This document shows positions 7,495-16,453 of a stretch of 64,000 nt of DNA, one piece after another. A model generated the notes under the pieces. That model saw nothing but the letters and a program-made list of their open reading frames with translations, was not told the DNA's origin and searched no databases. The translations under genes and the position numbers were made by a program. The number at the start of each line of letters is the position of its first letter. Within the stretch, counting starts at the first letter, position 1. The stretch spans positions 1-64,000 of the forward strand of contig CAOYQO010000001.1 in the NCBI GenBank assembly GCA_948566455.1, written 5' to 3'. Source of the DNA: an uncultured Phocaeicola sp. Its GTDB lineage: Bacteria > Bacteroidota > Bacteroidia > Bacteroidales > Bacteroidaceae.

Positions 7495-7932
7495 ATGAAA
7501 GACGTATATCTACATAAATTGTCCCTTCGGGATATCAAACCTACAGCGATGAGGCTGTTGATTCTCCGCACCATGATGGAGATGAGGCGGGCTGTGTCCA
7601 TGGCAGATTTGGAAGAGAAACTCGATACGGTTGATAAATCCACTATTTTCCGGACACTGACCCTGTTCCTTTCCCACCACCTGATACATGGTGTGGACGA
7701 TGGAAGCGGTTCGTTGAAGTATGCCGTTTGCGAAGACTGCTGCATGTGTACGGTGGAAGACCAGCACATGCACTTCTATTGCGAACATTGCCACAAGACC
7801 TATTGCATCCGGAGTGTGCACGCCCCGTCAGTCACGCTTCCGGAGGGATTCATGCAGACGGGAATTAATTATGTAATCAAAGGGATTTGCGCCGATTGCG
7901 CAGTCCATAAGAAAATAGACACAGACGATTGA
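7495..7932 (+). CDS. Fur-family metalloregulator
   Basis: A 145-residue Fur/Zur-type repressor. The N-terminal winged helix is seen as KPTAMRLLILRTMM and VDKSTIFRTLTLF (about 15-60). The C-terminal half has the HxH-type segment DQHMHFYCEHCHKTYC (about 89-104) and a final CADC, giving two CxxC pairs as in zinc-binding Fur proteins. An additional Cys-rich stretch, CEDCCMC, lies just before. It sits between the metal ATPase (5 bp) and the TPR/AraC gene (4 bp) in a tight operon. The likely role is metal-responsive control of the pump; which metal it senses cannot be read from the sequence. Confidence 0.88.
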   Translation: MKDVYLHKLSLRDIKPTAMRLLILRTMMEMRRAVSMADLEEKLDTVDKSTIFRTLTLFLSHHLIHGVDDGSGSLKYAVCEDCCMCTVEDQHMHFYCEHCHKTYCIRSVHAPSVTLPEGFMQTGINYVIKGICADCAVHKKIDTDD

Positions 7933-7936
7933 GCGT

Positions 7937-9673
7937 ATGAGACATTTCTATATATGTCTCCTCTTGTTAGGCTTTCTGTCGGCATCTGCCCTGGCAAGCG
8001 GAGATAAAGGAACAAAGGATATATATACGGAACAGTATATCACGGACATCTATATGGATGAGCCGAAACGCGCGTTGCAACTGCTGGACGAAGCTGAAAC
8101 AAAGCAAGCGTTGCCCATATACATGGTGGATGATTTGCGTAGCATGGTCTACTCATACCTGTATCAGGACAAATCGGCATTCCACTATGCCCGCCGGGCC
8201 TATGTACATGATTCTATCTCCGGGAACCACCCTGACCACTTGTTGAAGATGACCATAACCCTGGCCGACCTCTCCCATACCCTGAGCGAATATAAGGAAA
8301 GCAACCGTTACGCGGTTGAAGGGCTGGAACTGGCACGCAGGCTCGACGACCGGCAATCGGAATGTAAGTTACTCTTCTGTATGGGCGAGAACAAATGGAT
8401 GCTGTCATTGAAAGAGGAAGGATATGAGCTTTTCGATAAGGCAATCGCCCTGCTGGATGGCAGGAAAGATAAACTGAGTAAGTCGATGCTTTCCTATTTC
8501 TATGGGGTGAAGATGGGATACCTGATTAACGACAACCGGCTGGAAGACGCCTTGCAGGTAGGTTTGCAGCGTGAGAAGCTGTTGGACGGAATGAAAGGCA
8601 ATCCGGAAGTGCGTGAGGCTTTCCTCGACCAGCAATACGGATATGTCTATTCCAAATTGTCCCGCATCTGCCATTTGCTGGGAGATGTGGAGCGTGGGAA
8701 GGAGTATCATAAAAAATACCAGTCCACCCATGCCTATAACACTCCTGCCGGCAAGCGCGATGCCACCCCGTACCTGCTCGTAACCAAGCAGTATCAGGCC
8801 GTACTCGACCATTGCCGCGACTTCAAGGAACTGATGCGCCGGCAAGATACCTTGAATATTCAGTACGTCGGCGTTCTGCAACGGGAGATAGACGCCTATC
8901 TTGCCCTGAAAGACTATGAGAAAGTCGCCGCACTGCGTGCTTCCATCCTGTCCATAACGGACAGCATCTACCGGCGTGATAAAACCAATGTCGCGCTGGA
9001 ACTGGACAACCTTTACGAAGTGAACGAGAAGGAAGCCCGCATTGCGGAACAGGCTTTCCAGCTTACCATACGTACCATTACGTTAGTCTTCATCCTCTGC
9101 ATTTCGTTGTTATCACTGTTCTTCCTGTGGCGTATGTGGGTGCAGAACCGCAAAATCAAGCGTAAGAACCAGGTGCTGGTGGAGCGCATCAATGAGCAGA
9201 TGTCCATGCAGACGGAGATGAACCGCTTGCGGGCTGATGCCGAGAGAGTGTCGGAAGACCAACCTTTCCCGGAGACGGAGCAGACAGAACCGGAAGCATC
9301 CGACGGCAACGAAGAGGAAGCCCAGATGAACAAGATAATCTTTGGTAAACTGGATTATATTATCAAACGGGACGAACTGTATCTGTCCGCCGACATATCG
9401 AGAGAAGAACTTGCCCGGATGGTCAAGATGAACAATACCCGTTTTGCCCGGATGATAAAAGAGAATACGGACACCAATCTGAACGGGTATCTCAATAATC
9501 TCCGCTTGAATCATGCCATGCATTTATTGAAGGAACATCCTGAATATACATTGCGTGCCATTGCCGAAGCGTCAGGCATCAATAGTATGCCTACTTTCCA
9601 CCAATTGTTCAAGGCAAGGACGGGAATGACTCCTTCCGAATTTAAGAATGCAGAGAAGGAATTGAAAAAATAA
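7937..9673 (+). CDS. Membrane-anchored TPR protein with AraC-type DNA-binding domain
   Basis: A 578-residue protein. A signal sequence or N-terminal membrane segment (1-20) is followed by a TPR-like helical sensor region (about 35-360). One transmembrane helix follows (about 375-398: ITLVFILCISLLSLFFLW), then a charged coiled stretch and an AraC helix-turn-helix (about 480-575) with RAIAEASGINSMPTFHQLF. This sensor-in-periplasm, DNA-binding-in-cytoplasm layout is common in Bacteroides. It is the third gene of the metal-efflux operon, 4 bp after the Fur-family gene. Its link to metal stress is inferred from this position only. Confidence 0.85.
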   Translation: MRHFYICLLLLGFLSASALASGDKGTKDIYTEQYITDIYMDEPKRALQLLDEAETKQALPIYMVDDLRSMVYSYLYQDKSAFHYARRAYVHDSISGNHPDHLLKMTITLADLSHTLSEYKESNRYAVEGLELARRLDDRQSECKLLFCMGENKWMLSLKEEGYELFDKAIALLDGRKDKLSKSMLSYFYGVKMGYLINDNRLEDALQVGLQREKLLDGMKGNPEVREAFLDQQYGYVYSKLSRICHLLGDVERGKEYHKKYQSTHAYNTPAGKRDATPYLLVTKQYQAVLDHCRDFKELMRRQDTLNIQYVGVLQREIDAYLALKDYEKVAALRASILSITDSIYRRDKTNVALELDNLYEVNEKEARIAEQAFQLTIRTITLVFILCISLLSLFFLWRMWVQNRKIKRKNQVLVERINEQMSMQTEMNRLRADAERVSEDQPFPETEQTEPEASDGNEEEAQMNKIIFGKLDYIIKRDELYLSADISREELARMVKMNNTRFARMIKENTDTNLNGYLNNLRLNHAMHLLKEHPEYTLRAIAEASGINSMPTFHQLFKARTGMTPSEFKNAEKELKK

Positions 9674-9677
9674 TATT

Positions 9678-9755
9678 CTGTATATCAGTGATATATTACT
9701 TTTTTTAATATACTTGAGGACAATTCTTTATATGTATGACAAACTGTATATCAGT
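9678..9755. repeat. 12-bp direct repeat pair in the gap before the histidine kinase
   Basis: CTGTATATCAGT occurs at 9678-9689 and again, identical, at 9744-9755. A partial CTGTATAT follows at about 9802. The gap lies between the TPR/AraC gene and the PAS kinase. The repeats may be regulator half-sites; a T-run after the first copy may also help end the upstream transcript. Confidence 0.5.
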
Positions 9756-9813
9756 TATTTTTGCGATATTTTATTCCTTTGCAAAATAATAACGGCAAAA
9801 ATCTGTATATACA

Positions 9814-11424
9814 ATGTTTATATTGTGTCTAACCATTCAAATTGCTTTTGTTATTTCAATTGTAGCGGTAGTCTATTATTTCCGATTGTATAAATTTCAT
9901 GGCATATCAGTAAAAGAGTGGGAAGAAATGAAGGAAGACAATTTCCTGATGCGGGAGTTGCTGAATAATCTTCCTATTCCGACTACGGTGAAGGACATTA
10001 AGGATAACTGTAACTATCTCTTTTGGAACAAGAAATCTGAAGATTTATATAGTGTCTCTCAGGACGACCTGATCGGGAAGAACGCAAGTGTTCTGCCTCC
10101 CGAAATTTGTTCTGCCTTTCAACAGACAGACCGGGAAACGATACGTTCCGGCCAATCGAACACCTTTCAGCATCTGATATTGGCTGATGGGTGCGAACAT
10201 GTATTGAATATGCATAAGCAGTTGTTGTACTACAAGGGCGAGCCCCGCTGGCTGATTAGTTCGGCGGTGGACGTCACGGAAGCAACAGAAAAGCGGTGCC
10301 AGTTGGAACAACTGGATCTTCAGCATCGCTTGCTGCTGAAAGCTACCGGTATGAAGCTGTGGACATGGGATTTGCGGCGTAAAGAGATTATCTGGAAAAG
10401 AGACGGTGAAGGTGGAACGGACAGAATAGTAGATGCCGATGAACATCTGCTGCTTATCCTGCCGGAATACAGGGAGAACATCCACCGGGCATTGGACAGA
10501 CTGAAACGAAAGGAAACGGACTTCTTTGACGAGGAATTCTTGCTTCGGGATGAAGACGGCACTCTTTCGTGGAGAGAAATCTACGGAGCCATATATCAGT
10601 ATGATGAAGATGGCAAACCGGTCGTCTTGGTGGGGGGAACTCTGATGATTGACAAGAGAAAGGCACTGGAGCAGGACTTGCGGGAAGCAAAAGAGAAAGC
10701 GGAAGAAGCCAACAGGCTGAAGTCTGCCTTTATTGCCAATATGAGCCACGAGATACGTACTCCGTTGAATTCTATCGTCGGTTTCTCAAGCGTACTGACT
10801 ATGACGGACGACATGGAAGAGAAAAAGGAATATAACCAGTTGATACAGCATAACAACGCACTCTTATTGAAGGTGGTGGACGATGTCCTGGAACTTTCGA
10901 AGTTGGAGGCGGGAGACTTTAAACTGTATCCTGCATGGTTCTGTCTGTCGGACCTCATTGTGGAAAGTGCCGCCGAGTGCAGGATGAAGGCTGGCGGCAA
11001 GCTGGATGTCCGGGTGGATAAACCGGAACAGGATTATATGGTGGAACTTGACGCTCAGTATGTCAAACGGATATTGAGCAACTTCCTGTCGAACGCTCTG
11101 AAAAACACTCAAAGCGGCTATATCGATATAGCGTACAGCATGGCAGATGGGGGTGTCAAGATTAGTGTGAAAGATACAGGCTGCGGTATTCCGCAGGATA
11201 AACTTCCGTTGGTTTTCGACCGTTTCGAGAAAGTAGACTCTTTTGTGCAAGGGGGCGGGTTAGGGTTGCCCATTTGTAAGTCTATAGCAGAGAACATGGG
11301 CGGAACCATCGGGGTGGTTTCGGAAGTGGGTGCAGGAACTACGTTTTGGGTTACATTGCCTTGTGCTACAGCACCCACTCCTCAATTACACAATGAAATG
11401 TTAATCAACAACCTCTATTCCTAA
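9814..11424 (+). CDS. PAS-domain sensor histidine kinase
   Basis: A 536-residue protein with one N-terminal transmembrane helix (about 3-25). A first PAS/PAC region (about 42-155) contains LLNNLPIPTTVKDI, and a second PAS-like region spans 165-290. HisKA has the phospho-acceptor His312 in NMSHEIRTPLN. The ATPase domain (about 405-520) has the N box NFLSNALKNT, G1 DTGCGIP and G2 GGGLGLPI. There is no receiver domain and no adjacent response-regulator gene, so its partner is encoded elsewhere. The 3' end overlaps the convergent pentapeptide gene by 24 bp. Confidence 0.92.
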   Translation: MFILCLTIQIAFVISIVAVVYYFRLYKFHGISVKEWEEMKEDNFLMRELLNNLPIPTTVKDIKDNCNYLFWNKKSEDLYSVSQDDLIGKNASVLPPEICSAFQQTDRETIRSGQSNTFQHLILADGCEHVLNMHKQLLYYKGEPRWLISSAVDVTEATEKRCQLEQLDLQHRLLLKATGMKLWTWDLRRKEIIWKRDGEGGTDRIVDADEHLLLILPEYRENIHRALDRLKRKETDFFDEEFLLRDEDGTLSWREIYGAIYQYDEDGKPVVLVGGTLMIDKRKALEQDLREAKEKAEEANRLKSAFIANMSHEIRTPLNSIVGFSSVLTMTDDMEEKKEYNQLIQHNNALLLKVVDDVLELSKLEAGDFKLYPAWFCLSDLIVESAAECRMKAGGKLDVRVDKPEQDYMVELDAQYVKRILSNFLSNALKNTQSGYIDIAYSMADGGVKISVKDTGCGIPQDKLPLVFDRFEKVDSFVQGGGLGLPICKSIAENMGGTIGVVSEVGAGTTFWVTLPCATAPTPQLHNEMLINNLYS

Positions 11425-11958
11425 TCCCGTCAGCAGTCCTTCCAGTCCGTAGCGGGAGAACCGGGCTTTCTTCAGGCGGTTGGCGGCAGGGTTCAGGGCG
11501 TAGTTGCGGGCGGTGCTGAAATCGGCTTTTTCCAGGTTGGTGTGGTGGAAGGAGGCGTAGCAGAGGTCGCACTCGGTGAACTTGGCTTCGGGGAGTTGCG
11601 TCTCCATGAAGTCGGCATTTTGCAGGTCGCAGCGTGTGAAGCGGGTGCCTTTCAGCTTCATTTCGGTGAAAAGGGCATAGGAGAGGAGGCAGTTGCGGAA
11701 CTCCACGGACAGGCCGAAGCGATTGCTGAGGGTGAAGTTGATACCTGTCATCTTGCAGTCGGTGAAGAGGACGTCCAGCCAGGAGGTGTTGCTGGCTTTC
11801 ACCAGTGACAGGTTGCATTCTTTGAAGGTGCATCTCTCAAAGATAACTCTGCCGATGCTCTGGCCGGAGAAGTTGCATTTGTCGAAGGTACATTCGTAGT
11901 AGTTGGGTTCCAGTTCGTCGATGGTGAAATCGACTTTTTCGATGATTTGGTTTTCCAT
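11401..11958 (-). CDS. Pentapeptide-repeat protein
   Basis: A 185-residue protein built of A(D/N)LXX-type five-residue repeats, for example CTFDKCNFSGQSIG, CDLQNADFMETQLPEA and TNLEKADFST. It should fold as a right-handed quadrilateral beta-helix. The family includes DNA-mimic proteins such as Qnr and McbG that protect gyrase, but many members have unknown roles, so no function is assigned. No signal peptide is seen. It converges on and overlaps the histidine kinase 3' end, and lies 45 bp downstream of the HU-like gene on the same strand. Confidence 0.85.
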   Translation of the reverse strand: MENQIIEKVDFTIDELEPNYYECTFDKCNFSGQSIGRVIFERCTFKECNLSLVKASNTSWLDVLFTDCKMTGINFTLSNRFGLSVEFRNCLLSYALFTEMKLKGTRFTRCDLQNADFMETQLPEAKFTECDLCYASFHHTNLEKADFSTARNYALNPAANRLKKARFSRYGLEGLLTGLGIEVVD

Positions 11959-12002
11959 ATGGTGGGGTTGAAATTGGTCTTGTTCAGCCTCTTGAAGAGG
12001 GG

Positions 12003-12419
12003 TTATTTGTTGCTGTTGTTGCCTATTTCGTCAAAGTCTACCCATTCCAGATAAGGGTCGATGAGGGTGCGGTCGGTCACCCGGTTGTTTTGCTCACGAC
12101 TGTATTCGGGGATGAAGCGCACTTTTGTATCAGTGATTTGCTGGGGACTGACTTCTTCAGGCGTGTCTACTCCCTGATTCTCCGATTGACAAGTGAGATA
12201 AAATGTTCCTACACCTTTCAACCGTACCGACCGACCTGCACTCATCAGTTCGCCCAACACTTCACCCAGATTTACGAGTACTGCATAGGTATCTCCCGGA
12301 CTTACCGTTGACATAAGCGACAGTCGTTTTGCCACATCATCTGTTGTAGCAGGGCGACCTTTGGTTATTGCTCTCGGATACCACTTTCCATGTATTTTTT
12401 GTTTTTTGTAGAAAGCCAT
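12003..12419 (-). CDS. HU-like DNA-binding protein (Bacteroidales type)
   Basis: A 138-residue basic protein. It matches the HU/IHF-like family expanded in Bacteroides: an N-terminal KWYPRAITKG segment, TTDDVAKRLSLMSTVSPGDT, then VLVNLGEVLGELMSAGRSVR and LKGVGTFYL, which is the HU body core, plus a C-terminal tail. These proteins bind DNA as dimers, possibly in nucleoid structuring. A strong Shine-Dalgarno (AAAGAAAGGAGAA, 12426-12438) lies 6 nt before the ATG. The transcript should start near 12586 from a TATCTTTG box at 12593-12600, giving a leader of about 167 nt that contains four 22-bp tandem repeats. Confidence 0.85.
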   Translation of the reverse strand: MAFYKKQKIHGKWYPRAITKGRPATTDDVAKRLSLMSTVSPGDTYAVLVNLGEVLGELMSAGRSVRLKGVGTFYLTCQSENQGVDTPEEVSPQQITDTKVRFIPEYSREQNNRVTDRTLIDPYLEWVDFDEIGNNSNK

Positions 12420-12494
12420 GTTGATTTCTCCTTTCTTTATGGTTTAATAGCCTTGATGCTACGACTGAGCGAGGCTTATCTATATCTTTAATAT

Positions 12495-12582
12495 ATCATC
12501 AATACGGATAATGACTACCATCAATGCGGATGATGCCTACCATCAATACGGATGATGCCTATCATCAATGCGGATGATGATA
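12495..12582. repeat. Four 22-bp tandem repeats in the HU-like gene leader
   Basis: Four contiguous units begin at 12495, 12517, 12539 and 12561, with plus-strand consensus (A)YCATCAATRCGGATGATGMCT. Each unit is partly palindromic (CATCA facing TGATG). They begin 11 nt after the -7 box of the HU-like gene and end 56 nt before its Shine-Dalgarno block. The same architecture recurs at 52267-52428. Confidence 0.9.
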
Positions 12583-12592
12583 TGCCGAGTCG

Positions 12593-12600
12593 CAAAGATA
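12593..12600 (-). promoter_or_regulatory. -7 box of the HU-like gene
   Basis: Minus-strand TATCTTTG is a perfect Bacteroides -7 element. It places the four 22-bp repeats at the very start of the transcribed leader. Confidence 0.6.
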
Positions 12601-12713
12601 GCATAACTAATCCGTAACCTGTGCACGGCAAAGGTAGTATTTCAGCCTCGTACGATAAATTACTGAAATAACATAAGTCATTCATATTATTAGTAAACAT
12701 AAGTATCTTAATT

Positions 12714-12737
12714 CTCCTCCTCCAGTCGGAGGAGGAG
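12714..12737 (-). terminator. Perfect 10-bp hairpin downstream of the radical SAM gene
   Basis: CTCCTCCTCC and GGAGGAGGAG are separated by a 4-nt loop (AGTC), 54 bp after the radical SAM stop on its coding strand. It lacks a proper T-run on that strand, so it may be an RNA-stabilising hairpin rather than a true intrinsic terminator. Confidence 0.5.
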
Positions 12738-12790
12738 GGGAATTGAGATAGTTTCAATGATATATAGATAATGTGCGAAACTTGAATGAA

Positions 12791-14428
12791 TTAATTCTTT
12801 GCCTTGAACACCGGCTCTATTTTCTGTATCTCCGACTCAAAGCCGAACCAATATCCCCGGTTTTCTTCCTCACCGACCGGCAGGAAACAAAGCCGGAGGT
12901 TCTCCCTGTATTCCCCATACAGCACTTCCCAATGTCCGGGAGGAACTTGCCGTTTGGTCTTTACCCGTTCTGCCGGGAGCTTCTTCAGCGACATGCCCGC
13001 CTCTATCCAGGCGATGCTTGCTTCCGACTGATATTCGGGATAATGCCGCTTGCAGAACTCATACAGGATGAGGCCCCGTTTTTCCAGACTCATCGGCTGG
13101 TCTATCAATCCTATCCGTATCAGATGTTCCAGAAAATCGTGCAGGAACGTTTCGTTATCCAAAATCAGTCTTCGGGTTATACCTTGCCAGGCAGGAGCAT
13201 TATAAAATCCATCCAGCAGGCGCGAAAGTTGTCGCGCGGTTTGCAGTTCGTCCACATTGATTTCGCGGGTTTGCAGCACCTCGTAGGGTGGGAACGGGGA
13301 ATATTGTATGCCCAGTTCTTCCGCCCTGCGGCGCATTTCCGTGCCGGGAAGCAGTTTCAGGGACTCCAGTTGTATTTCTCCGGCGCCATATTCCGCCAAT
13401 ACGCGGATGTCCTCGAATATCTCCGAAAGGTGATAGAGCGGGAGCCCGGCAATCAGGTCGGCATGCGTTTCCATGTTGGGGAGGGCACACAGGAATTTCA
13501 GTCCTTCCAGCGCATCCGACAGTCGGCCCATCCGTCGGCTTTGCACAAGCACCGGCTCGCGCAGGCTTTGTATGCCGGCTTCCAGATGCAGCAACCCTTC
13601 GGGCAGACGCTTTAACTCCTCTTTCAGCTCTTCGGAAAGTAGGGCAGGGTGCATTTCCAGGTGGAAACGTATATCGGGGGCGAATTCAAGGAACAGTTCC
13701 AGCAGCTCCTTTGCCCGGCGGGTATTATAATTGAAAGTACGGTCGAGCACACGCACGTTCTTTATTCCGTGTCGGTGGATGATTTGCAGCCGTTCGCGGA
13801 TTGCTTCGATGGACAGGGTGCGCACGGGTTTTTCTCCACCACTGACGCAGAAGGCGCAGGTGTTGAAGCAGCCCCGTGTGGTTTCCAGTTGAACGAAAGG
13901 CTTGCTCCAGTTGAAGAAACGGCTTTTCTCGGGGGGAACGAGGTGATGGAAGTCCCGCACGCGGGCGATGCCGTTATCGATGTAATTTCCGTGGGAGTCG
14001 AGGTAGCAGAGTCCGGGGATATTCTTCCATTCCGACGGATTGTTGCGGTGGGTTATCCATTGCGGAAACACTTCTTCGCCTTCTCCCCTGAACACGCAAC
14101 TGACAAACGGATTACCGTGCAGGAAGAATTCGTTGTCTCCCAGGAATTCCGGTCCGCCCAATACGATGCAGCATTGGGGCAGGAGGGCTTTTACTCTTGA
14201 AATGATGTGCAACAGTTGCTCGTGGTTGAACAACCAGACGGTGGCGGCAAGCAGGTCGGGACGGCGGCGGTAGATTTCGCCCGCTACCATGCCCACGTTC
14301 TCGTTGATGGTGGCGGATACGATGTCCCATTCGATGGCGTTGTCGTCGGCTATCTGTGCATGCAGTGCGGGGAGTGCCAGTGAGGAGTGGGCGTATGAAC
14401 TGTTCAGGTCGAGCCAGAGTAACTTCAT
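12791..14428 (-). CDS. B12-binding-domain radical SAM protein (DUF4080-like)
   Basis: A 545-residue protein. The N-terminal cobalamin-binding-like Rossmann region (about 1-150) contains LGGPEFLGDNEFF. It is followed by a radical SAM core with the 4Fe-4S motif CX3CX2C in TRGCFNTCAFC (about 190-200). A C-terminal region typical of DUF4080 proteins follows, ending with WFGFESEIQKIEPVFKAKN. It should use a [4Fe-4S] cluster and SAM to make a 5'-deoxyadenosyl radical; the substrate is unknown. A TATCTTTG box lies 33 nt upstream of the ATG. It stands alone as a transcription unit. Confidence 0.88.
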   Translation of the reverse strand: MKLLWLDLNSSYAHSSLALPALHAQIADDNAIEWDIVSATINENVGMVAGEIYRRRPDLLAATVWLFNHEQLLHIISRVKALLPQCCIVLGGPEFLGDNEFFLHGNPFVSCVFRGEGEEVFPQWITHRNNPSEWKNIPGLCYLDSHGNYIDNGIARVRDFHHLVPPEKSRFFNWSKPFVQLETTRGCFNTCAFCVSGGEKPVRTLSIEAIRERLQIIHRHGIKNVRVLDRTFNYNTRRAKELLELFLEFAPDIRFHLEMHPALLSEELKEELKRLPEGLLHLEAGIQSLREPVLVQSRRMGRLSDALEGLKFLCALPNMETHADLIAGLPLYHLSEIFEDIRVLAEYGAGEIQLESLKLLPGTEMRRRAEELGIQYSPFPPYEVLQTREINVDELQTARQLSRLLDGFYNAPAWQGITRRLILDNETFLHDFLEHLIRIGLIDQPMSLEKRGLILYEFCKRHYPEYQSEASIAWIEAGMSLKKLPAERVKTKRQVPPGHWEVLYGEYRENLRLCFLPVGEEENRGYWFGFESEIQKIEPVFKAKN

Positions 14429-14460
14429 TTTATATAGGGTTGGGTTTACAAAAACAATTG

Positions 14461-14468
14461 CAAAGATA
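14461..14468 (-). promoter_or_regulatory. -7 box of the radical SAM gene
   Basis: Minus-strand TATCTTTG ends 33 nt before the ATG at 14428. No clear -33 element is visible. Confidence 0.5.
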
Positions 14469-14541
14469 GTGAATGTATTTCTATTTGCTCTCTTTCTGTG
14501 CCCCCAATCCTTCGTCCCACCTGTATCCGGTGTACTTCTTT

Positions 14542-14844
14542 TTATTCTTCTTTACCTTCCGCAATCTTTATCCTGACACATTCGCTGGGAACCAGTGTCA
14601 GCAATTCATCCAGAAATTCACGGCTGCATTCCAGCAAAGTCTCCTGCGTCATTTCTTCTTTTGAAGCAGCAAAGAAGCGGAACAGGTTATCAGAGTCGGG
14701 AAGTTTCACCACTGTATAAACTATATCCGTTGACTTTCCATTGTATTGCTGTGCCAGATCGTCGGCTCTTGCCCAGAATTGAACTGCTTTGTCACCACCA
14801 ATTTCTACGACTGCGATTAGTTTTTTGTTTGTTTCCATAATCAT
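14542..14844 (-). CDS. Hypothetical protein, about 100 residues
   Basis: A small soluble protein starting MIMETNKKLIAVVEIGG; the second Met, at 14838, is an equally good start. It is acidic with mixed helix and strand and no signal or membrane segment. I do not recognise a family. Codon usage resembles the neighbours, and it stands alone between the radical SAM gene and the efflux operon, which runs the other way. The 258-bp gap upstream holds only the efflux promoter region. Confidence 0.6.
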   Translation of the reverse strand: MIMETNKKLIAVVEIGGDKAVQFWARADDLAQQYNGKSTDIVYTVVKLPDSDNLFRFFAASKEEMTQETLLECSREFLDELLTLVPSECVRIKIAEGKEE

Positions 14845-15072
14845 CTATTTTAGTTATACATGTTGTCATGCTATCTTTTAAGTAACAATTGAAACGTTTT
14901 TATGGTTTCCTGCATTTACCTTTTTTTACATAAGTAGATGTTCTTGATTAGCTTGCATTATGAATGATAATTTAGCCCTCTGTTATTATGTGAACTAACA
15001 TTTCCCTGTAAAAAGGGAAAATGTGAACATAAACAGTCGATATATAGACAGCATCCTTTTGCACTAACCCGC

Positions 15073-15080
15073 TAACTTTG
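15073..15080 (+). promoter_or_regulatory. -7 box of the efflux operon
   Basis: TAACTTTG lies 24 nt before the tolC-like ATG and fits the Bacteroides -7 consensus; the -33 position is a poor match. Confidence 0.45.
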
Positions 15081-15103
15081 CTTCCAAATATCAAATAATT
15101 GTT

Positions 15104-16429
15104 ATGAGAAGGTTACTGTTCATTTTTTCCTTTTTCTGCCTGCCCGTTGCGAGTGCAGGCGCACAAGATACCCTGGCATTGGAAGACTGTCTGAAGATAG
15201 GCATCGAGAACAACCTGTCCCTGCAAAGTAAACGGAAAGAGATACAGAAGGGAAGGTATGGCATCTCCGAGAACCGGGCACGATTGTTGCCCCAAATCAA
15301 TGGTTTTGCCAATTATAATGATAACATCGACCCGCCTGTCTCCGTTACCGACGGCTCAGCTTACGGCAATCCCTACAATGTGACTCATACCCTGCAATAC
15401 AGTGCCAACGCAGGATTGCAGCTCCAAATGCCACTCTATAACCAAACCCTCTACACCAGCATCTCCATTGCGCGGACGATGGACGAGATGAACCGCCTCA
15501 CCTACGAAAAGGCTAGGGAAGACCTCATCCTGCAAGTCTGCAAAATGTATTACCTGGGACAGGTCACCGCCGAGCAAATCGCACTGATAAAAGCCAATAT
15601 CACCCGTCTTGAAGAATTGCAGAACATCACGCAGGCCTTCTATGACAACGGAATGGCAATGGAAGTCGATGTGAAACGGGTGAACATCAATCTCGAAAAC
15701 CTGAAAGTACAGTATGACAATGCACAGGCCATGCTGGAACAGCAACTGAACCTGCTGAAATACATCATCGATTATCCCGCAGAAAAACAAATAGCCTTAG
15801 TGCCGGTGAATACCGAAACCATCACCCCCGTAGCATTGACTGGACTTTCGGAGAGCCTGTACGAACTCCAACTGCTGCAATCGCAACGCCAACTGGCCGA
15901 GCAGCAAAAGAAGATGATTGGTTACGGATACATCCCCTCCCTGAATCTGACGGGCAACTGGATGTTTTCCGCTTACACCGATAAGGCTTACCATTGGTTT
16001 CATTCCGGTCCTTCCGGGCATTGGTACCGTTCCTATGGCCTGGGCCTCTCGTTGCGTGTCCCCATTTTCGATGGTCTGGACAAACGCTATAAAACCCGTA
16101 AGGCTGTCATTGATATCGAAAACATCAAACTGGCACAGGAGAACACCCGCAAGAATTTGCAGACTCAATACCTGAATGCCACCAACGACCTGATGAACAA
16201 CCAGCGGAATTTCAAAAAGCAGAAAGATAATTATTTGCTCGCCGAAGATGTGTATACCGTCACTATGGACCGATACCGCGAAGGCATCACCTCAATGACC
16301 GAAGTGCTGCAAGACGAAATGCGGATGAGCGAAGCCCAGAACAACTACATCAGCGCCCACTACAATTATCGGGTGACCAACCTTATGTTGCTGAAACTGA
16401 CCGGGCAAATAGAATCATTAGTCAAATAA
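15104..16429 (+). CDS. TolC-family outer-membrane efflux protein
   Basis: A 441-residue protein. A signal peptide ends near residue 20 (ASAGAQ). Two TolC-type helical repeats follow, with the starting motif LALEDCLKIGIENNLSL and long heptad-rich helices (about 130-230 and 335-430). It should form a trimeric outer-membrane channel. It is the first gene of a four-gene operon with an HlyD-type adaptor, an MFS pump and an AraC regulator, so it probably completes a tripartite EmrAB-TolC-like exporter. Confidence 0.9.
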   Translation: MRRLLFIFSFFCLPVASAGAQDTLALEDCLKIGIENNLSLQSKRKEIQKGRYGISENRARLLPQINGFANYNDNIDPPVSVTDGSAYGNPYNVTHTLQYSANAGLQLQMPLYNQTLYTSISIARTMDEMNRLTYEKAREDLILQVCKMYYLGQVTAEQIALIKANITRLEELQNITQAFYDNGMAMEVDVKRVNINLENLKVQYDNAQAMLEQQLNLLKYIIDYPAEKQIALVPVNTETITPVALTGLSESLYELQLLQSQRQLAEQQKKMIGYGYIPSLNLTGNWMFSAYTDKAYHWFHSGPSGHWYRSYGLGLSLRVPIFDGLDKRYKTRKAVIDIENIKLAQENTRKNLQTQYLNATNDLMNNQRNFKKQKDNYLLAEDVYTVTMDRYREGITSMTEVLQDEMRMSEAQNNYISAHYNYRVTNLMLLKLTGQIESLVK

Positions 16430-16453
16430 CAAGTTAATCAATAACATCCGAAT

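Noticed and set aside
12495..12582. Tandem 22-bp repeats as a CRISPR array
   Set aside because: Units are contiguous with no spacers, and no cas gene is nearby.
12773..13615. 280-codon plus-strand frame opposite the radical SAM gene
   Set aside because: Antisense to a gene with clear motifs; its own product has no coherent domain character.
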